This document shows, in pieces, positions 10,440 through 21,330 of a stretch of DNA of 64,000 nucleotides. Below the pieces are notes generated by a model. It was given only the letters and a program-made list of their open reading frames with translations, did not search any database and was not told where the DNA came from. The DNA comes from Pythium myriotylum (taxonomy: Eukaryota; Oomycota; Peronosporomycetes; Pythiales; Pythiaceae). How positions within the stretch are numbered: the stretch's first letter is position 1; each line of letters starts with the position of its first letter. A program made the translations under genes and the position numbers. The stretch is taken from NCBI GenBank assembly GCA_023091665.1, contig JALJCQ010000018.1, forward strand, positions 62,001 to 126,000. Reading direction: 5' to 3'.

Positions 10440-11675
10440 ATGAAGTTTGTCGCGAGTATTTTCTTGCCCACACTGGCGCTCACGACTACCCCGGCATTTG
10501 CTCGCCGACAGGCGACTGTGACTGCTCCAGGCCTCGCTGCAGGCGTCACGGGCGGAGGAGACGCTGCTCCTGTCTATCCAACGACGATTGCCGAACTCAA
10601 GGCGTACCTCAACGACACAGCACCGCGGGTCATCGTGCTCAACCAGACCTTTGACTTTCGCGGGACCGAGGGTTCGACAACTGAAGTCGGATGCCGCCCC
10701 GAGTCGATGCGCAAGTGTATCGCTAAAAACAACGGCTTTCTCGGTCAGGATGTAATTTTGCAGTCGGGTGGGATGAACAACACGGGTGGATGCACGAACG
10801 GTGAGCCTATTGAGATCACGTACGACAATGCCGCGGCCAAGGGCAAGCTCAAGGTGCGTGGAGACAAGACGATCCGAGGTGTCGGCACCAAGGGAGTCAT
10901 CGTCGGGAAAGGTCTTTGGCTCGCAGGCCACAACATTATCGTTCAGAACATCCACATCACCAACCTCAATCCGCATCTTGTTTGGGGCGGAGACGCGATC
11001 TTCATTCAAGGCACTGACAAAGGAGAAACGATGGAAAAGGTCTGGCTCGACCACATCAAGATCTCGCTCGTGGGGCGGCAGATGATCACGTCCAACAAAG
11101 CGAGCGTGAATAGCCTGACGATCAGCAACTCGGAGTTTGACGGCCGCACGAAGTGGTCGGCCAACTGCGACGGTCAACACTACTGGACGATCCTCTTGAA
11201 CGGGAAAACGCGCGCGACCATGGTCAACAACTACATCCACCACACGTCAGGACGCTCGCCCAAGGTCGGCAGTACGTCCGACACGGTCTTGGTCGTCGTG
11301 CATGTCGCGAACAACTACTACTTTAACAACTCGAAGCAGTCCTTCGAGGTCACCAACAACTCGTACGTGTTGTCGGAGGCCAACTACTTTGAGAACGTCA
11401 AGCTTCCCAACTCGGTCGAGACCTCGGGATACGTCATGTCGGTCGCGGCGGCGAACGAAGCAGCTTGTGCGACGAGTCTGGGTCGCGCCTGCGTCGCTGA
11501 CAGCTTTGTCAACAGCGCTGCCTTTGGGAACCGTGAGGAGGCCCAGGTGCTTAGCAAAGCCGCTCAAGCCGCGGCAGCCTACTCGCCAACGGCACCGAAA
11601 GCGCTTTCCTTGGCGACCGACAACTTTGGCGTGGGCTCGTTGGGGACGGAATCCCGCTCCCGCTGCGACGTGTAA
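10440..11675 (+). CDS. Secreted pectin lyase (polysaccharide lyase family 1)
   Basis: Intronless 411-residue protein of the PL1 parallel beta-helix family, expected to cleave methylated pectin in plant walls by beta-elimination. Residues 1-21 form a signal peptide ending AFA, followed by RRQ. Diagnostic segments are [45 protein letters not shown] and [15 protein letters not shown], which resemble fungal pectin lyases (WGGDAI, WIDHV, GRQH, SGRMPK) more than pectate lyases. Several cysteines (CRPESMRKC and CATSLGRAC) fit disulfides. The start has a perfect initiator motif 31 bases upstream. It stands alone between trypsin copies and would be co-secreted with them. Activity is inferred from the family. 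Confidence 0.9.
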   Translation: MKFVASIFLPTLALTTTPAFARRQATVTAPGLAAGVTGGGDAAPVYPTTIAELKAYLNDTAPRVIVLNQTFDFRGTEGSTTEVGCRPESMRKCIAKNNGFLGQDVILQSGGMNNTGGCTNGEPIEITYDNAAAKGKLKVRGDKTIRGVGTKGVIVGKGLWLAGHNIIVQNIHITNLNPHLVWGGDAIFIQGTDKGETMEKVWLDHIKISLVGRQMITSNKASVNSLTISNSEFDGRTKWSANCDGQHYWTILLNGKTRATMVNNYIHHTSGRSPKVGSTSDTVLVVVHVANNYYFNNSKQSFEVTNNSYVLSEANYFENVKLPNSVETSGYVMSVAAANEAACATSLGRACVADSFVNSAAFGNREEAQVLSKAAQAAAAYSPTAPKALSLATDNFGVGSLGTESRSRCDV

Positions 11676-12054
11676 GATCCCATGAGTAGTTTTCGTCTCG
11701 GTCATCACCCACGAAGAGACCAACCGCATGCGTTATATTTTTTCAATCTTCGGAGCAGAGATGCTTCGTCGCGGGGCAAACGTTGAGGAGGTAGGCAGTG
11801 AGATCGTCTGACAAACTCAAAATCAAACTCAAACTCAACCCTCCGACTCCCCTTGGATTTTGGGTCATTGAATCTCATAACTCAGTAGCATGCAGGCACT
11901 TTGACAACTTGATATTATCCTGCAATCACGGTCTCCTGGGACTCCACGAAAGTTGTGCTCGGGCTAAAATTGGATGCTTTCGCATGTTTAACCAAAACTC
12001 GCGAGTAGGTTTCTTGAGTCCAAGCCGGCGATGACAATACTCACATCACGGATC
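11676..12054. other. Intergenic region with a short A-rich repeat
   Basis: Contains a run of CAAACTCAAA-like units at about 11813-11840. The breakpoint of the truncated trypsin lies at about 12055. No gene is seen. Confidence 0.5.
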
Positions 12055-12641
12055 TGGATATCCTCACCGCCGCGCACTGCGCGGGCTTTGCCAAGTACAT
12101 CGCGATCGGCGCCCACTATCTCAACGGCACGCGTGACGGCGAGCGCATCGCGGTCAAGCGAGAGATCGTGCATCCGAATTTCAACTACTCGACGGCGAAT
12201 TACGACTTTAACATCGTTGAGCTCGCCAAACCATCCAAGTACAAGCCGATCAAGCTGTTATCGGCCGACCCGGACACGTTCGCTGGCTCGTACGCGACCG
12301 TCATGGGGTGGGGGACGACCAAGGAAAACGGCACCCAATCGAATGTGCTCTTGCGCGTGGACGTTCCAGTACTGAGCAAGGCGGACTGTAAAGGACGAGG
12401 CCTCCAGACGTTTCCTCTCTCTGATTCCATGGTCTGTGCCGGTGGCGAGGAAGGACAAGACGCGTGCAACGGCGACTCGGGCGGCCCGCTGATCCTCGAA
12501 ACGTCGACGGGCGACGTGCTCGTCGGGGTCGCGAGCTGGAACGACGAGTGCGGGCTCAAGAACGTGCCGTCCGTGTACTCCAAGGTCTCGGTCGCGAAGC
12601 CATGGATCCTGTCGATCGCAAAAGACGCCACGTTTGTGTAA
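12055..12641 (+). pseudogene. 5'-truncated trypsin-like protease
   Basis: Trypsin homology begins abruptly at LTAAHC (about 12060) and continues in one open frame to the stop at 12639-12641. It keeps His (AAHC), Asp (NYDFN) and Ser (NGDSGGP, where paralogues have QGDSGGP). The signal peptide, the ILGG mature N-terminus and about 60 residues are absent. The upstream frame has no ATG and hits a stop at 12015. The first in-frame ATG (12168) lies after the catalytic His, so no active enzyme could be made. The C-terminus is KDATFV, not NxTWV. The otherwise open frame suggests recent truncation or expression from elsewhere. Confidence 0.8.
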
Positions 12642-14032
12642 AAAAAAAAAATAGCAGACTCGCTCTCGCGAGAACTCCAACGACGACAGTCGAGCTCACG
12701 TTGTTCTGAAAGTCGAGTGAGTTCGCGTTTCTACATAATAAAACGAAAGTTCAATAAATACAAAACAGCGGTCGCGACGTCCATATTCACAAGTGGACAC
12801 TCTTCTTGTGCAGCAATCGCAAGATCGAACGCAGTCGCGCCACGAACACGGCCGGCGGGGGGACAATCCCTGAAACTGAGTGCAATCCCCTAGAATAAAG
12901 CAGTAAGCATTTTCTTTCACAGGTGTCACGCTCCCGTTTGCTCACTTCTCATTGGACCAAACCTGTTCTATAGAATTCTAACGAGAAATGTTGCACAGTT
13001 ACAAACTAACCGCCGTCCATTTTATTTAATTTCACAAGTACAGATGGCGACACCAGAATGAGACCAGGTTTTGGGAAATGCAGACTCTCTACCAACCGAC
13101 TTTTGTCTCGAACAGCGATCTGTAGCCATTACGTTTCTCCGAACAAGATTCGTGCCGCGGTGGCATGGGTAGTTGTGAAAGTACAGAGACTGCACGATTA
13201 CTTCGTCGGCCGTACATTTTCCATGGGAATTTGGGCCAAAGCGATGGCGGTTCCTGTTTGCCTACTTCAGACTTCCACTTCTACCTGTAGGAGTTATCAC
13301 TGGCGTTGGCGGTGCGGCGGCATCACTACATGCCGTCCATGATAGTTTCAACAGTGCTCTTTGTACTCATGTATCTATCAGACAGCGCCACCGCACGAAA
13401 TAGTAGAGGGAAAGAACGAGGGCTACGCCAAAAAGCGATTCGCACTGGGCTCCAAGAATATTCCGATAGACCTTTTTGTTGACGCTGAGTGAATCTGGAC
13501 ATTGAGCTCCACGGCAACAAGCAGCAGCAACACCAAGAGCGGTATACTCGCCCGGAGAAGGTAAGCAGGATGATCAACGAGAATGACAGGAGTTAATTGA
13601 GTGACGACATGCCAGAACAACATCGTGGCCTTCGTTGCCTCTGATCTATCTCCGACAGGGCTCCAAGAAAATTATTCAGTTGCAGTAACTTGTCATTGTA
13701 TTGTATTGAATTATGGATTAGTTTTTGTCGAGGCTCCAGTAAAATATAGTATTTGGCCAATAATAATTGACTGGCTTTGCCACCACACGTTTATGATCAC
13801 ACAACACTCCAACCGCATGTTCCTCCTTCTCTGTATGCTCAATCAATCGTACCTCACTCGATTCAAGCTTGACCGTACGCTTCGTCACGTCTGTTTGCTC
13901 AATCGTTCCCTACTCTTTCTATTCGACTCGTTAGGTTGGTCTGTGCATGCTCAAACGTTTCGTTCCCACTCGACCCACTTGGCCATTCCTCAATTTACTA
14001 CTGAGCACAACAAGAAACCTCCAACACCCACC
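12642..14032. other. Intergenic region
   Basis: Starts with an A-run right after the truncated trypsin. AT-rich DNA leads into the hAT element. No gene is supported. Confidence 0.5.
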
Positions 14033-14209
14033 ATGTCCAACCGCCAACTCTGCGACTTCTTCTTTACCCAAGTCGACACTGATCACTACAAGTGCAACAT
14101 TTGCAGTGTCCGGCGCAAGCAAGCACCTCGCACCGGTCTCACCAACTTGATCAGCCACCTTGCGGCTCGTCATCCTACGTTTCAGGACGAGTACACGGAT
14201 GACGTGTAG
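14033..14209 (+). pseudogene. BED zinc finger of a decayed hAT transposase
   Basis: From ATG at 14033, a 58-residue frame encodes a BED-type DNA-binding finger with CNIC and, 25-30 residues later, HLAARH, giving the C2H2 ligand set. It ends at TAG 14207-14209. This is the usual N-terminus of hAT transposases, and the catalytic part lies 0.8 kb downstream at 14944. The intervening DNA carries stops and hairpins, so the gene is disrupted. Confidence 0.7.
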
Positions 14210-14511
14210 TGGCTGGCGATTTCCCGGGTACGAGTGGTAGCAAGACTCATCATGATTTCGGCGACGGCTCCAGCCGCCGAGCCCGGAAGTATCAAGTACA
14301 TCGTCGGTGAAGATCCAGCTTTGACAGTGGTTGCGATCACTGTCATCGGAAGTTGTTCAAGAATCGGGTCTTTGGCAGTGGTTATGATCACTGTCATTTC
14401 AAGTAGCGCTTCGGCGATCGGCCCAAGAATTAGCTAAGTTCATTTTATTCTAGTGCAGTCTACTGCAGTACATATTTTAGGACAGAAACCTCTAGGATAG
14501 GGACCTCCTTT

Positions 14512-14764
14512 GAATAGTGACATTATCATCGGTAGTGACCAGTTGGTCACTACCGGAAGGGTCGATAGTGACATCGCGACCCTTCACCAAAAGATCTCAA
14601 GGAAGGGCCCCCTAGGCGACTTTTCAGGAAAACACAGAGTAGGAAAAACGATAAGTAAAAAACTCCCCAATTTGCCAAGTCAAGCTCAAGTGAATCGATA
14701 GCGATCTCCCTCTTCACCTCAGGGAAGTCGGCCGGCTTCAACAAGTCCGGTCCGAGGTGAAGAG
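14512..14764. repeat. Cluster of hairpins inside the hAT element
   Basis: GGTAGTGACC pairs with GGTCACTACC at 14531-14555. GAAGGGTCG pairs with CGACCCTTC at 14556-14585. TCTTCACCTC pairs with GAGGTGAAGA at about 14710-14764. The repeated TAGTGAC units and the nested inverted repeats suggest a small foldback element inserted between the BED finger and the catalytic region. Confidence 0.55.
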
Positions 14765-14943
14765 ACATCCAAGTGTGGGAAGGGCGCTTCGTTCAGTCCA
14801 ACTCCGCTGGTTGTGATCACTGTCAACCAATCAAGACCCCGTTTGTATCGAAAGGCTCCCGTTTGCGATCACTGTCAACCACCCAGAGTACACGGGTGTT
14901 GCAGTGTTGAGTGGACGTGGAGAGGACTCGGTGCTGAAGATCG

Positions 14944-16467
14944 TTGCTGCTGCGATTGCTTGCCCGTGGACTGTGTGAGGCAGTCATACGTGGTGGGTTC
15001 CAAGCTCTAACTCTTGCTTCAAAGAGTTCTGAGAGTCACAAGTCCGGTTTGGAACAAGTCCAAGCAAGTTCCCTAAAGTCTGCGAAGGCGGTGGGAAGTG
15101 TCAAGTCCAGCACATACGCCAGTAAGCTGCGAATTTTGACCCTACTACACGTCACGGAGTTCCAACGCCGGAACATCACCCCGTTGGAAGCCTTCGGCTT
15201 TGTGGATGCTGACACGAGCAATATGTACGATTGGATGCGATGGATTGTTGAGCGTAACCAGCCTTTCTCTGAGGTGGAAAACTCTCTCACACGTTCGGTC
15301 GTGAAGATGCGTCCTACAACTGTTGAAACACTCAAGGTCTACATGCGCCGTGTGTCCGAGCGTGTTGGTGCTTTCATCGCCAGTGAGATGGGGTCATCGT
15401 TCGGACTCATGTTCGACGGTTGGTCTTCTGGATCTTTGCACTTTGTCGCAGTGATTGCCGTCTGCTGTGTGGACAACGATCGTCGCCAGCGTTTGATCGG
15501 TATCTCTCCAATGGAAAATGGTCAAGACGCTGATGCGCACATCGTGCATCTCGATGCAATTCTGGATGTGTACAACAAAACTCCAACAATGGTCAAGTTC
15601 TTGGTCGGTGACAACTGCGCCACCAACCAAGCTGTTGCGACCAGGTGGGGTGTACCGCTGATCGGGTGTGCAAGTCACAGGTTCAACCTGGCTGTTGTTC
15701 GATTCATTTCTGAATCTGATGATCTGATTGCTCAGATTCAAAATCTTATGATTCATCTGAGAACGCCGAATAATGCCGCCGAGCTCAAACGGCACACCCA
15801 CCTGCGTGCAATCCGATCGAACGCTACGCGTTGGTCATCGGTCTTTCAAATGATTGATCGCTACTTGGCCATTCGCGACGCCGTTATGAACGTCCATGCT
15901 GTTGAAGAACTGGTGCCTCGCGGGCATGCCCAACGGCGCATTGTGGCACTGCATGCCAAGTTGGTGCAGCTTAACAGTGTTTGTGTCAAGCTGCAATATC
16001 CTGGACGTTCCCTCGCCGATGTTCGGCATTTGTTCGACGCCTGCATCGAGATGTACCCCACGATGGGTCATTATCTCGATGCAAAGGCGCCCATCGTGCA
16101 CTCGCCGGCATTCGAGCGGGCAGTTGTTCGTCTTACAAACGATGTTCCATTGTCAACGACCGACCGCGAGGCCTTGCTTCCATTCGTTGAGGCCTCACAG
16201 ACGGTCGATGATCAAGAAGAAGAAGTGGATTTCGCGACAGAGATCCTTCGTCGTGCGAAGAAACCCCGCACGAACCCACGTGCGATTGTGTATTCGCCAC
16301 TCTTGCGGTGCATTCCTCCGACTAGCAACGATTGTGAACGCCTTTTTTCTGAGTGTAAGTTTGTCTTGTCGGAACACCGCTCGGCAATGCTCCCAGCCAA
16401 CTTTGAAATGCTTATGTTCTTGAAGGCGAATCGGGAGATGTGGAACGCTTCTACGTTGGTCCCATAA
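14944..16467 (+). pseudogene. hAT-family transposase, catalytic region
   Basis: A 507-codon open frame without an ATG start (first codon TTG) encodes an RNase H-like hAT transposase. Recognisable parts are [15 protein letters not shown] (first catalytic Asp), [20 protein letters not shown] with the second Asp region, [11 protein letters not shown], and the C-terminal dimerisation region ending [20 protein letters not shown] with [16 protein letters not shown]. The layout matches oomycete hAT proteins. The BED finger is separated at 14033-14209, so the element is not autonomous as it stands. Terminal inverted repeats could not be placed by eye. Confidence 0.85.
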
Positions 16468-17135
16468 TGGTCAATACACTGCAGTTATTGCAATAAGTAT
16501 TATTGCTGTCATGCATACTGAATAATTAACTATTGCCTCTGACATCGTCACAATCAATTCGATATTATATTCTGGTATCCCTGCCGAGCGAGACGCCGTA
16601 CCAACATGGCTAGCGTCCCCCCACTATTACCACCAAGTGAAGGCGCACAATTCCAGGGCCATCGCACAGACCACCCACGCGACGGACACAGCTCTCACAA
16701 GCCTCGCACGCCACCCCACCAACAGGCCTTGCTGGCGTGTCCCAGCTCACCACTTCCGATTCACAGCCCTGGCTGGCCAGCCCGATTGACCCACGGCGAG
16801 TTCAGGAATGCACTCAGCTCCAGCTGTCAGGGTGCGTATCACTGCTAATGTGGTTGCAAATGAGGTGAAGTCTGATGGCACGGAACGTCGCCGGGCAAGG
16901 TATACTCGCCCAGCATGAACTCACTGCGGTGACACGGCGACTACTGTTATTTCTACTAAGGATGTGTTCAAGTGACGCTACATTTGCCCCAAGTGAGCAT
17001 TTTTGACCAGCAAGTTTAGCATGATCTGATACAATAACGTTAACGGTGTCCAACACGAATCGTTTGAATCGTCTCGACTTGGCCCGTGTAACACGGGCCA
17101 CAGGTCTGCTGGTGTAGCTCCCCAATCCGTCTTAC
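16468..17135. other. Intergenic region
   Basis: 3' flank of the hAT element, then unremarkable DNA up to the direct repeat at 17136. No gene is supported. Confidence 0.5.
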
Positions 17136-17158
17136 ATGGCTACATTTACCATCACTCT
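17136..17158 (+). repeat. 23-base direct repeat, left copy
   Basis: Begins ATGGCTACATTTACC and matches 18512-18534 at 22 of 23 bases. The two copies flank the GC-rich gene at 17289-18452. Confidence 0.75.
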
Positions 17159-17288
17159 ATCATAATACCGGTGTGGAAACCGATATTATGCTCAAGATGA
17201 GCAGCTCTTTCCTTGAAGCTGGCCCGCGTCATCGCCCACGGCATGCACTCGCTGGCCGCCCAGAGCGCGCGATTCGCCCTCTCGCGCC

Positions 17289-18452
17289 ATGCCACGCAGC
17301 GCGACCAACGCGTCGTCGTCCGCTGCGTCGACCGCGCAAGTTTCACCGCCGCGCGCGCTCGCTAGCGGCCAGGAGACGCGCCACGAGAACGAAGAAGTTG
17401 ACGAACCGATGGAGCTCGACGTGCCGAGCGACAACGACAGCGACGACGGCAGCCGCAAGCGGGTGAAGCGAGGGTACTACTCGACCGGCGTGGTGGACGT
17501 CGCGACCGACGAGCGGCTCGTCGCCGAGCTCGTGCAGGCCATGCGCGTGGCGCCGTCGGGCGCGAGCGTGCGCAACCAAGTGCTCGAGCGCGTGGCGCGC
17601 GACGTGCGGCGAGCGACGCGTCGGCCCATCGCGAGCGGCGGCAGCGTGCGCATGCGCGTCATTTGGCTCGCGCGCGTGCTCCAGAACACGCGCCACGCGC
17701 AGCACGCGCGGCTCTCGACCGCGCTCAAGCGGTCGCTCCACGAGTACCTCGCTCTTCGCGACAAGCGGCCGCCGTCGCGCTCGCGTGGAGGATTGCGCGA
17801 GCCAGAGGCGGAAGAGGACGTCCAGGAGGAGGCGCGAGGCGCCACGCAGCCGACTGCGTCGGCGGTCGCGGTGCTCAACAAGCTCGACGAGACGTTTGTC
17901 GGTCTGCTGCTCGAGACCAAGCAGTCGTCGCGCGTACGCGGCGATGTCTGGACGGCCGTGGTCGCGGCGCTCGGCGGCGCGCATCCGTTCGTCTCGACGA
18001 GCCGCTGCGCCGTCAAGCGCATCGCGTGGCTCAAGTCCGCGGCCGGCGACGCGTCGCATCCACACCACAGCAGTCTCTCCGAGTCGCTCAAGGCGAAGCT
18101 CCGTCAGTACGAGCACGGCCACCCTTCCAGCGCTGCGACCAGCATATTGGCCGCCGAGCCTCGACCGCGCACCGAGCGACCGACGACGACGCCTCGCCGC
18201 CATCAGCCAAAGAGCTCGCTGTCGGCGGCACCAGTGATCTTTGGAGACGCCGCGAGCTGCGAGCTCTTGGTCGAGCGACTCGAGCGCGAGCGAGCGGAAC
18301 ACCGCGACGAGATGCGGCGCGTGGTCGCGACGGCGCGCGAGGAGCGCGAGGCGGCGGCGCAGGCGGCGGAGCGAGCGAGCGCGCGGCAGCACGCGCAGCT
18401 GCTGGGCGTGCTGGAGCTGGCGCGAGCGGTCGTGGCGCGAGCCGCGTCATGA
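17289..18452 (+). CDS. Orphan nuclear-type protein with a duplicated domain and C-terminal coiled coil
   Basis: This 387-residue protein is not recognised as a named family. Residues 1-55 are low-complexity and acidic (DEPMELDVPSDNDSDDG), followed by a basic nuclear-localisation-like KRVKR. Two related segments of about 80 residues follow, at roughly 70-160 and 195-280. Each begins DE-x-x-V, has a conserved VR, an IxWL core (VIWLARVL and RIAWLKSA), a His, and ends LS-x-(A/S)LK-x-x-L-x-(E/Q)Y. The last 65 residues (LVERLERERAEHRDEMRR onward) form a charged coiled coil. Very high GC and a long open frame support a real host gene, but the high GC also opens long frames on the other strands. A regulatory or DNA-binding role is only inferred. 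Confidence 0.6.
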   Translation: MPRSATNASSSAASTAQVSPPRALASGQETRHENEEVDEPMELDVPSDNDSDDGSRKRVKRGYYSTGVVDVATDERLVAELVQAMRVAPSGASVRNQVLERVARDVRRATRRPIASGGSVRMRVIWLARVLQNTRHAQHARLSTALKRSLHEYLALRDKRPPSRSRGGLREPEAEEDVQEEARGATQPTASAVAVLNKLDETFVGLLLETKQSSRVRGDVWTAVVAALGGAHPFVSTSRCAVKRIAWLKSAAGDASHPHHSSLSESLKAKLRQYEHGHPSSAATSILAAEPRPRTERPTTTPRRHQPKSSLSAAPVIFGDAASCELLVERLERERAEHRDEMRRVVATAREEREAAAQAAERASARQHAQLLGVLELARAVVARAAS

Positions 18453-19544
18453 CTGCGAGGAAGGAAGGAAGAGAGTCGTGTCGCATGTACTGATTCACGG
18501 GAATTTGTGGTATGGCTACATTTACCACCACTCTTGTTTTCGAAGATTATGGACACAAACACGAAACCGTCGTCCAGAGAGTGAGTTGCGAGATCTTGTT
18601 TTTATTTTTTTTTGTCGCCACGTGTCCAGCGTTTTGGAAGGAACGGAAGCGCTCGATTTCCTCCCTCCACGAGTCCCCGCGTGAACCCATCCACCCCGAC
18701 ACCTGCAATATCTTTCCTCACGGGGACTTCCCCGCCGTTGAGGTGGTCGCTGCCAGGCTGGCGTCCATCCACTGGCAGCAGTCCTGGTGTGCCCATGAAC
18801 CCAAGGGCCTCCTCCCCAAAGAGAGAGAGAGTGGTCAGCGAAACTGGGACATGAAAAAAGAAATGCTCCCACCCGACCAAAAAGACTGGACTGCGAGAAT
18901 GGGATTTCTTTTTGGCGCGGACCCAAGAGGCCAGCTTGTCCAGTGAACAGTCAATTCCCAACGGCCGTTTCCGGCACCATTGCAGGATTCTTGCGCCCAC
19001 GCACCCAGCGCCTTCCGAAAGGAGTGGGTTCACGTCACGCACACGGTACACGTCGCGCCACCGACGGCAAAGTGACAACTGAAGTGCAAAGCCGGGCCAC
19101 GTCGTGTTTTTTGTTTCTTCAAGGATGGGGTGGTGGACTCTCTTGCAATTCGGCGGATCTCACCATTTACTAAACGGCCAAATTTTTGGATTCCGTGGAT
19201 TTCTCGCAGCTCACTTTCCAGTCGGTGGCACGAGCGAGAGTAATCCGAACCGAGACGAGCCAGCATGGGTGCTGCGCCACGACCTTTCCACTCGCGTATC
19301 ACATTCCCCGACGCACCCTTCCAAACCCAATCCTTTCCCCAGCCGGCGGCCACCTTCCCTTATCTACTGTATACATCTTGACCTCTCATACTCTATCTTT
19401 ACCTATGAAATGCTCCCATCTCTCCGCTCCACTCCCCACTCCATGCGTGGTGTTTGCCCCCCTCTTCCTCTTCCTCAATGACCACCCACCCAAAGATGCG
19501 CGCGCGCCGCTCGTCGCCATTCCCCGACTTCCCGCCTCCGACCC
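18453..19544. other. Intergenic region between the orphan gene and GH5
   Basis: Holds the right copy of the 23-base direct repeat (18512-18534). Pyrimidine-rich DNA just before 19545 may be the GH5 promoter. Overlapping frames on both strands show no domain. No gene is supported. Confidence 0.5.
18512..18534 (+). repeat. 23-base direct repeat, right copy
   Basis: Matches 17136-17158 with one T/C difference. Confidence 0.75.
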
Positions 19545-21212
19545 ATGGGACTGCTGCGCCTCGCTTCGCTCGCGCTCGCGCTCGCCGCGACGGCCGCGCA
19601 CGCCAAGCTCGAGTGCCGCCACCCCAACTACTTCACGCGCGACGGCAAGATCTTCGCCTCGGACCCGGCCAACCCGGCGACCGAGACGCCGCTCTCGATC
19701 CGCGGCGTCGCCTGGAGCGGCATGGAGAAGGAGAACATGATCCCCGACGGGCTCTTCGGCGCCACGGGCACCAACAACCTCGGCGTGCAGGGCACCAAGT
19801 TCGTACGTACGCTGGCTTGGTGGACATTCGGGAGAGGATGGAGAGACTGACGGACTTGGTTATTATAGTCGACGCTCATGACGTTCCTGACCAACAACTC
19901 GATCAACTCGGTGCGCCTGCCGCTCAGCGCGCAGTACATCATCGCCAACTCGCTGCCGCAGCTCGCGTACATCCACGGCTGGGACAACCAGGAGCTCACC
20001 AAGGGCTGGGCCGACCCCAACACCGTCACGTACTTTGACCTGCTCGGCCGCCTCGTGCAGTCGATGCAGAACCACCGCATCTCCGTGCTGCTCGACATCC
20101 ACTTGCTCGACAAGTACCTCCAGGACGCCTACTGGTACACGGCGCCGTACGTCGAGATCACCAAGTCGCCCACGTATCAGGCCGCCGAGTACCTCGCCAA
20201 GGCCTTCTGCAACGCCACCTACTGGAACATCATCGGCCTCGACCTCAAGGACGAGATGAGCGACGTCCAGTGGAACGCCGACGCGGCCTCGTCCGACAAG
20301 AAGACGGACTGGCGCAGCGCCGCCACTGTCATCGCCAACCGCGTGATCGAGCTCTGTCCGTCCTGGCTCGTCTTCGTGGGCGGCGCGAGCTCGCCCACCG
20401 ACAGTCAGCGCTTCCTCGTGGACGACGGCTACAAAGCCCTGAGCAGCCACTGGGACGGCGGCAACCTCCACAACGCGACCAAGAACCCGCTCAACGTGAC
20501 GCTCGCCAACAAGATCGTCTTCGCGCCGCACGCGCACGCCCACGGCAAGCTGCCGCAGAATTACTTTTACTCGGCCAAGTCCAACTGCACGCGCAACTCG
20601 CCGAACGAGTACTTTGGCTTTGACGCGCTCCAGCAAGACGTCGAGTGCGTCGACTTCATCAATGGCACCAAAGTCCGCAGCAAGCTCTCGTGCTCGACGA
20701 CCGAGTACGGCTGCTCGAGCTACACGCATCTCGAGGCCGACAAGCTCGCGGCCAACTACCAGAAAGTCATGGACCAAGCCATGGGCGACATCCTCAAAGA
20801 AGCCAAGACGCCCGTGGTCCTCGGCTCGTTCAGCGGCGTCTACGGCGCGAGCATCCAGCCCCACCAGACTGCTGCGATCGACTTCCTCGTCGACTACGCC
20901 GCGACCAAGCTGAGCGGCGGATACTTCTGGGCGCTCAACCCAGACACGGAGTACTTCCTCGAAGACTCGACCAACAAAGGCTCGGGCCTCTTCGGCAAGA
21001 CCCACTACGGGCTCTTCAAGGTCCGTTCGTGGCAGCAGCCGAACGAAGATCTTGTCGAGGCGCTCAAGAAGCTCCCGACCTCTACGATTCCTTGCTACGG
21101 CGGCAAGGGCGTCTCCGCCGATGGCACGAGCGCTGCGCACTCGCATATCCAGGCTGCAGGTTTTGTGGCAGTGGCTGGCGCTGTCGCTGCGGCGGTCCTG
21201 AACACGTGGTGA
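19545..21212 (+). CDS. Secreted, probably GPI-anchored GH5-family glycosidase (two exons)
   Basis: Exons 19545-19802 and 19869-21212 join through a 66-base GTACGT...TATAG intron to give 533 residues. The signal peptide (1-20, ends AHA) precedes the mature protein. GH5 features are SIRGVAWSGME, NSVRLPLSAQYI, VLLDIHLLD, the acid/base region LDLKDEM (Glu215) and FAPHAHAHG. The last 25 residues are small and hydrophobic (AAGFVAVAGAVAAAV), typical of a GPI-anchor signal. At the usual nucleophile site (GEF) the sequence reads VVLGSFSGVYG with Ser406, so the essential Glu appears lost. It may be a binding protein or inactive enzyme at the cell surface. It is convergent with the MAP kinase gene, about 120 bases away. 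Confidence 0.85.
19803..19868 (+). other. Spliceosomal intron of the GH5 gene
   Basis: A 66-base phase-0 intron with GTACGT donor and TTATTATAG acceptor. Reading through gives a stop after about 14 codons. Splicing joins ...GTKF to STLMTF in the GH5 fold. Confidence 0.85.
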
Positions 21213-21330
21213 TCCACCTAGAAAGTCAGTTTGGGGGGCTGCAAAAGTCGGCCGCTACAGCTATAAACCGAAACATTCACGTATTTATGTTTTCCTTTCA
21301 TGTTCGAGTTCGCATACCTTCTATGATGAC

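Noticed and set aside
18000..18560. Long open frames on the opposite strand and other frames of the GC-rich gene
   Set aside because: High GC opens all frames; only the plus frame with ATG at 17289 shows a balanced composition, a repeated domain and a coiled coil.
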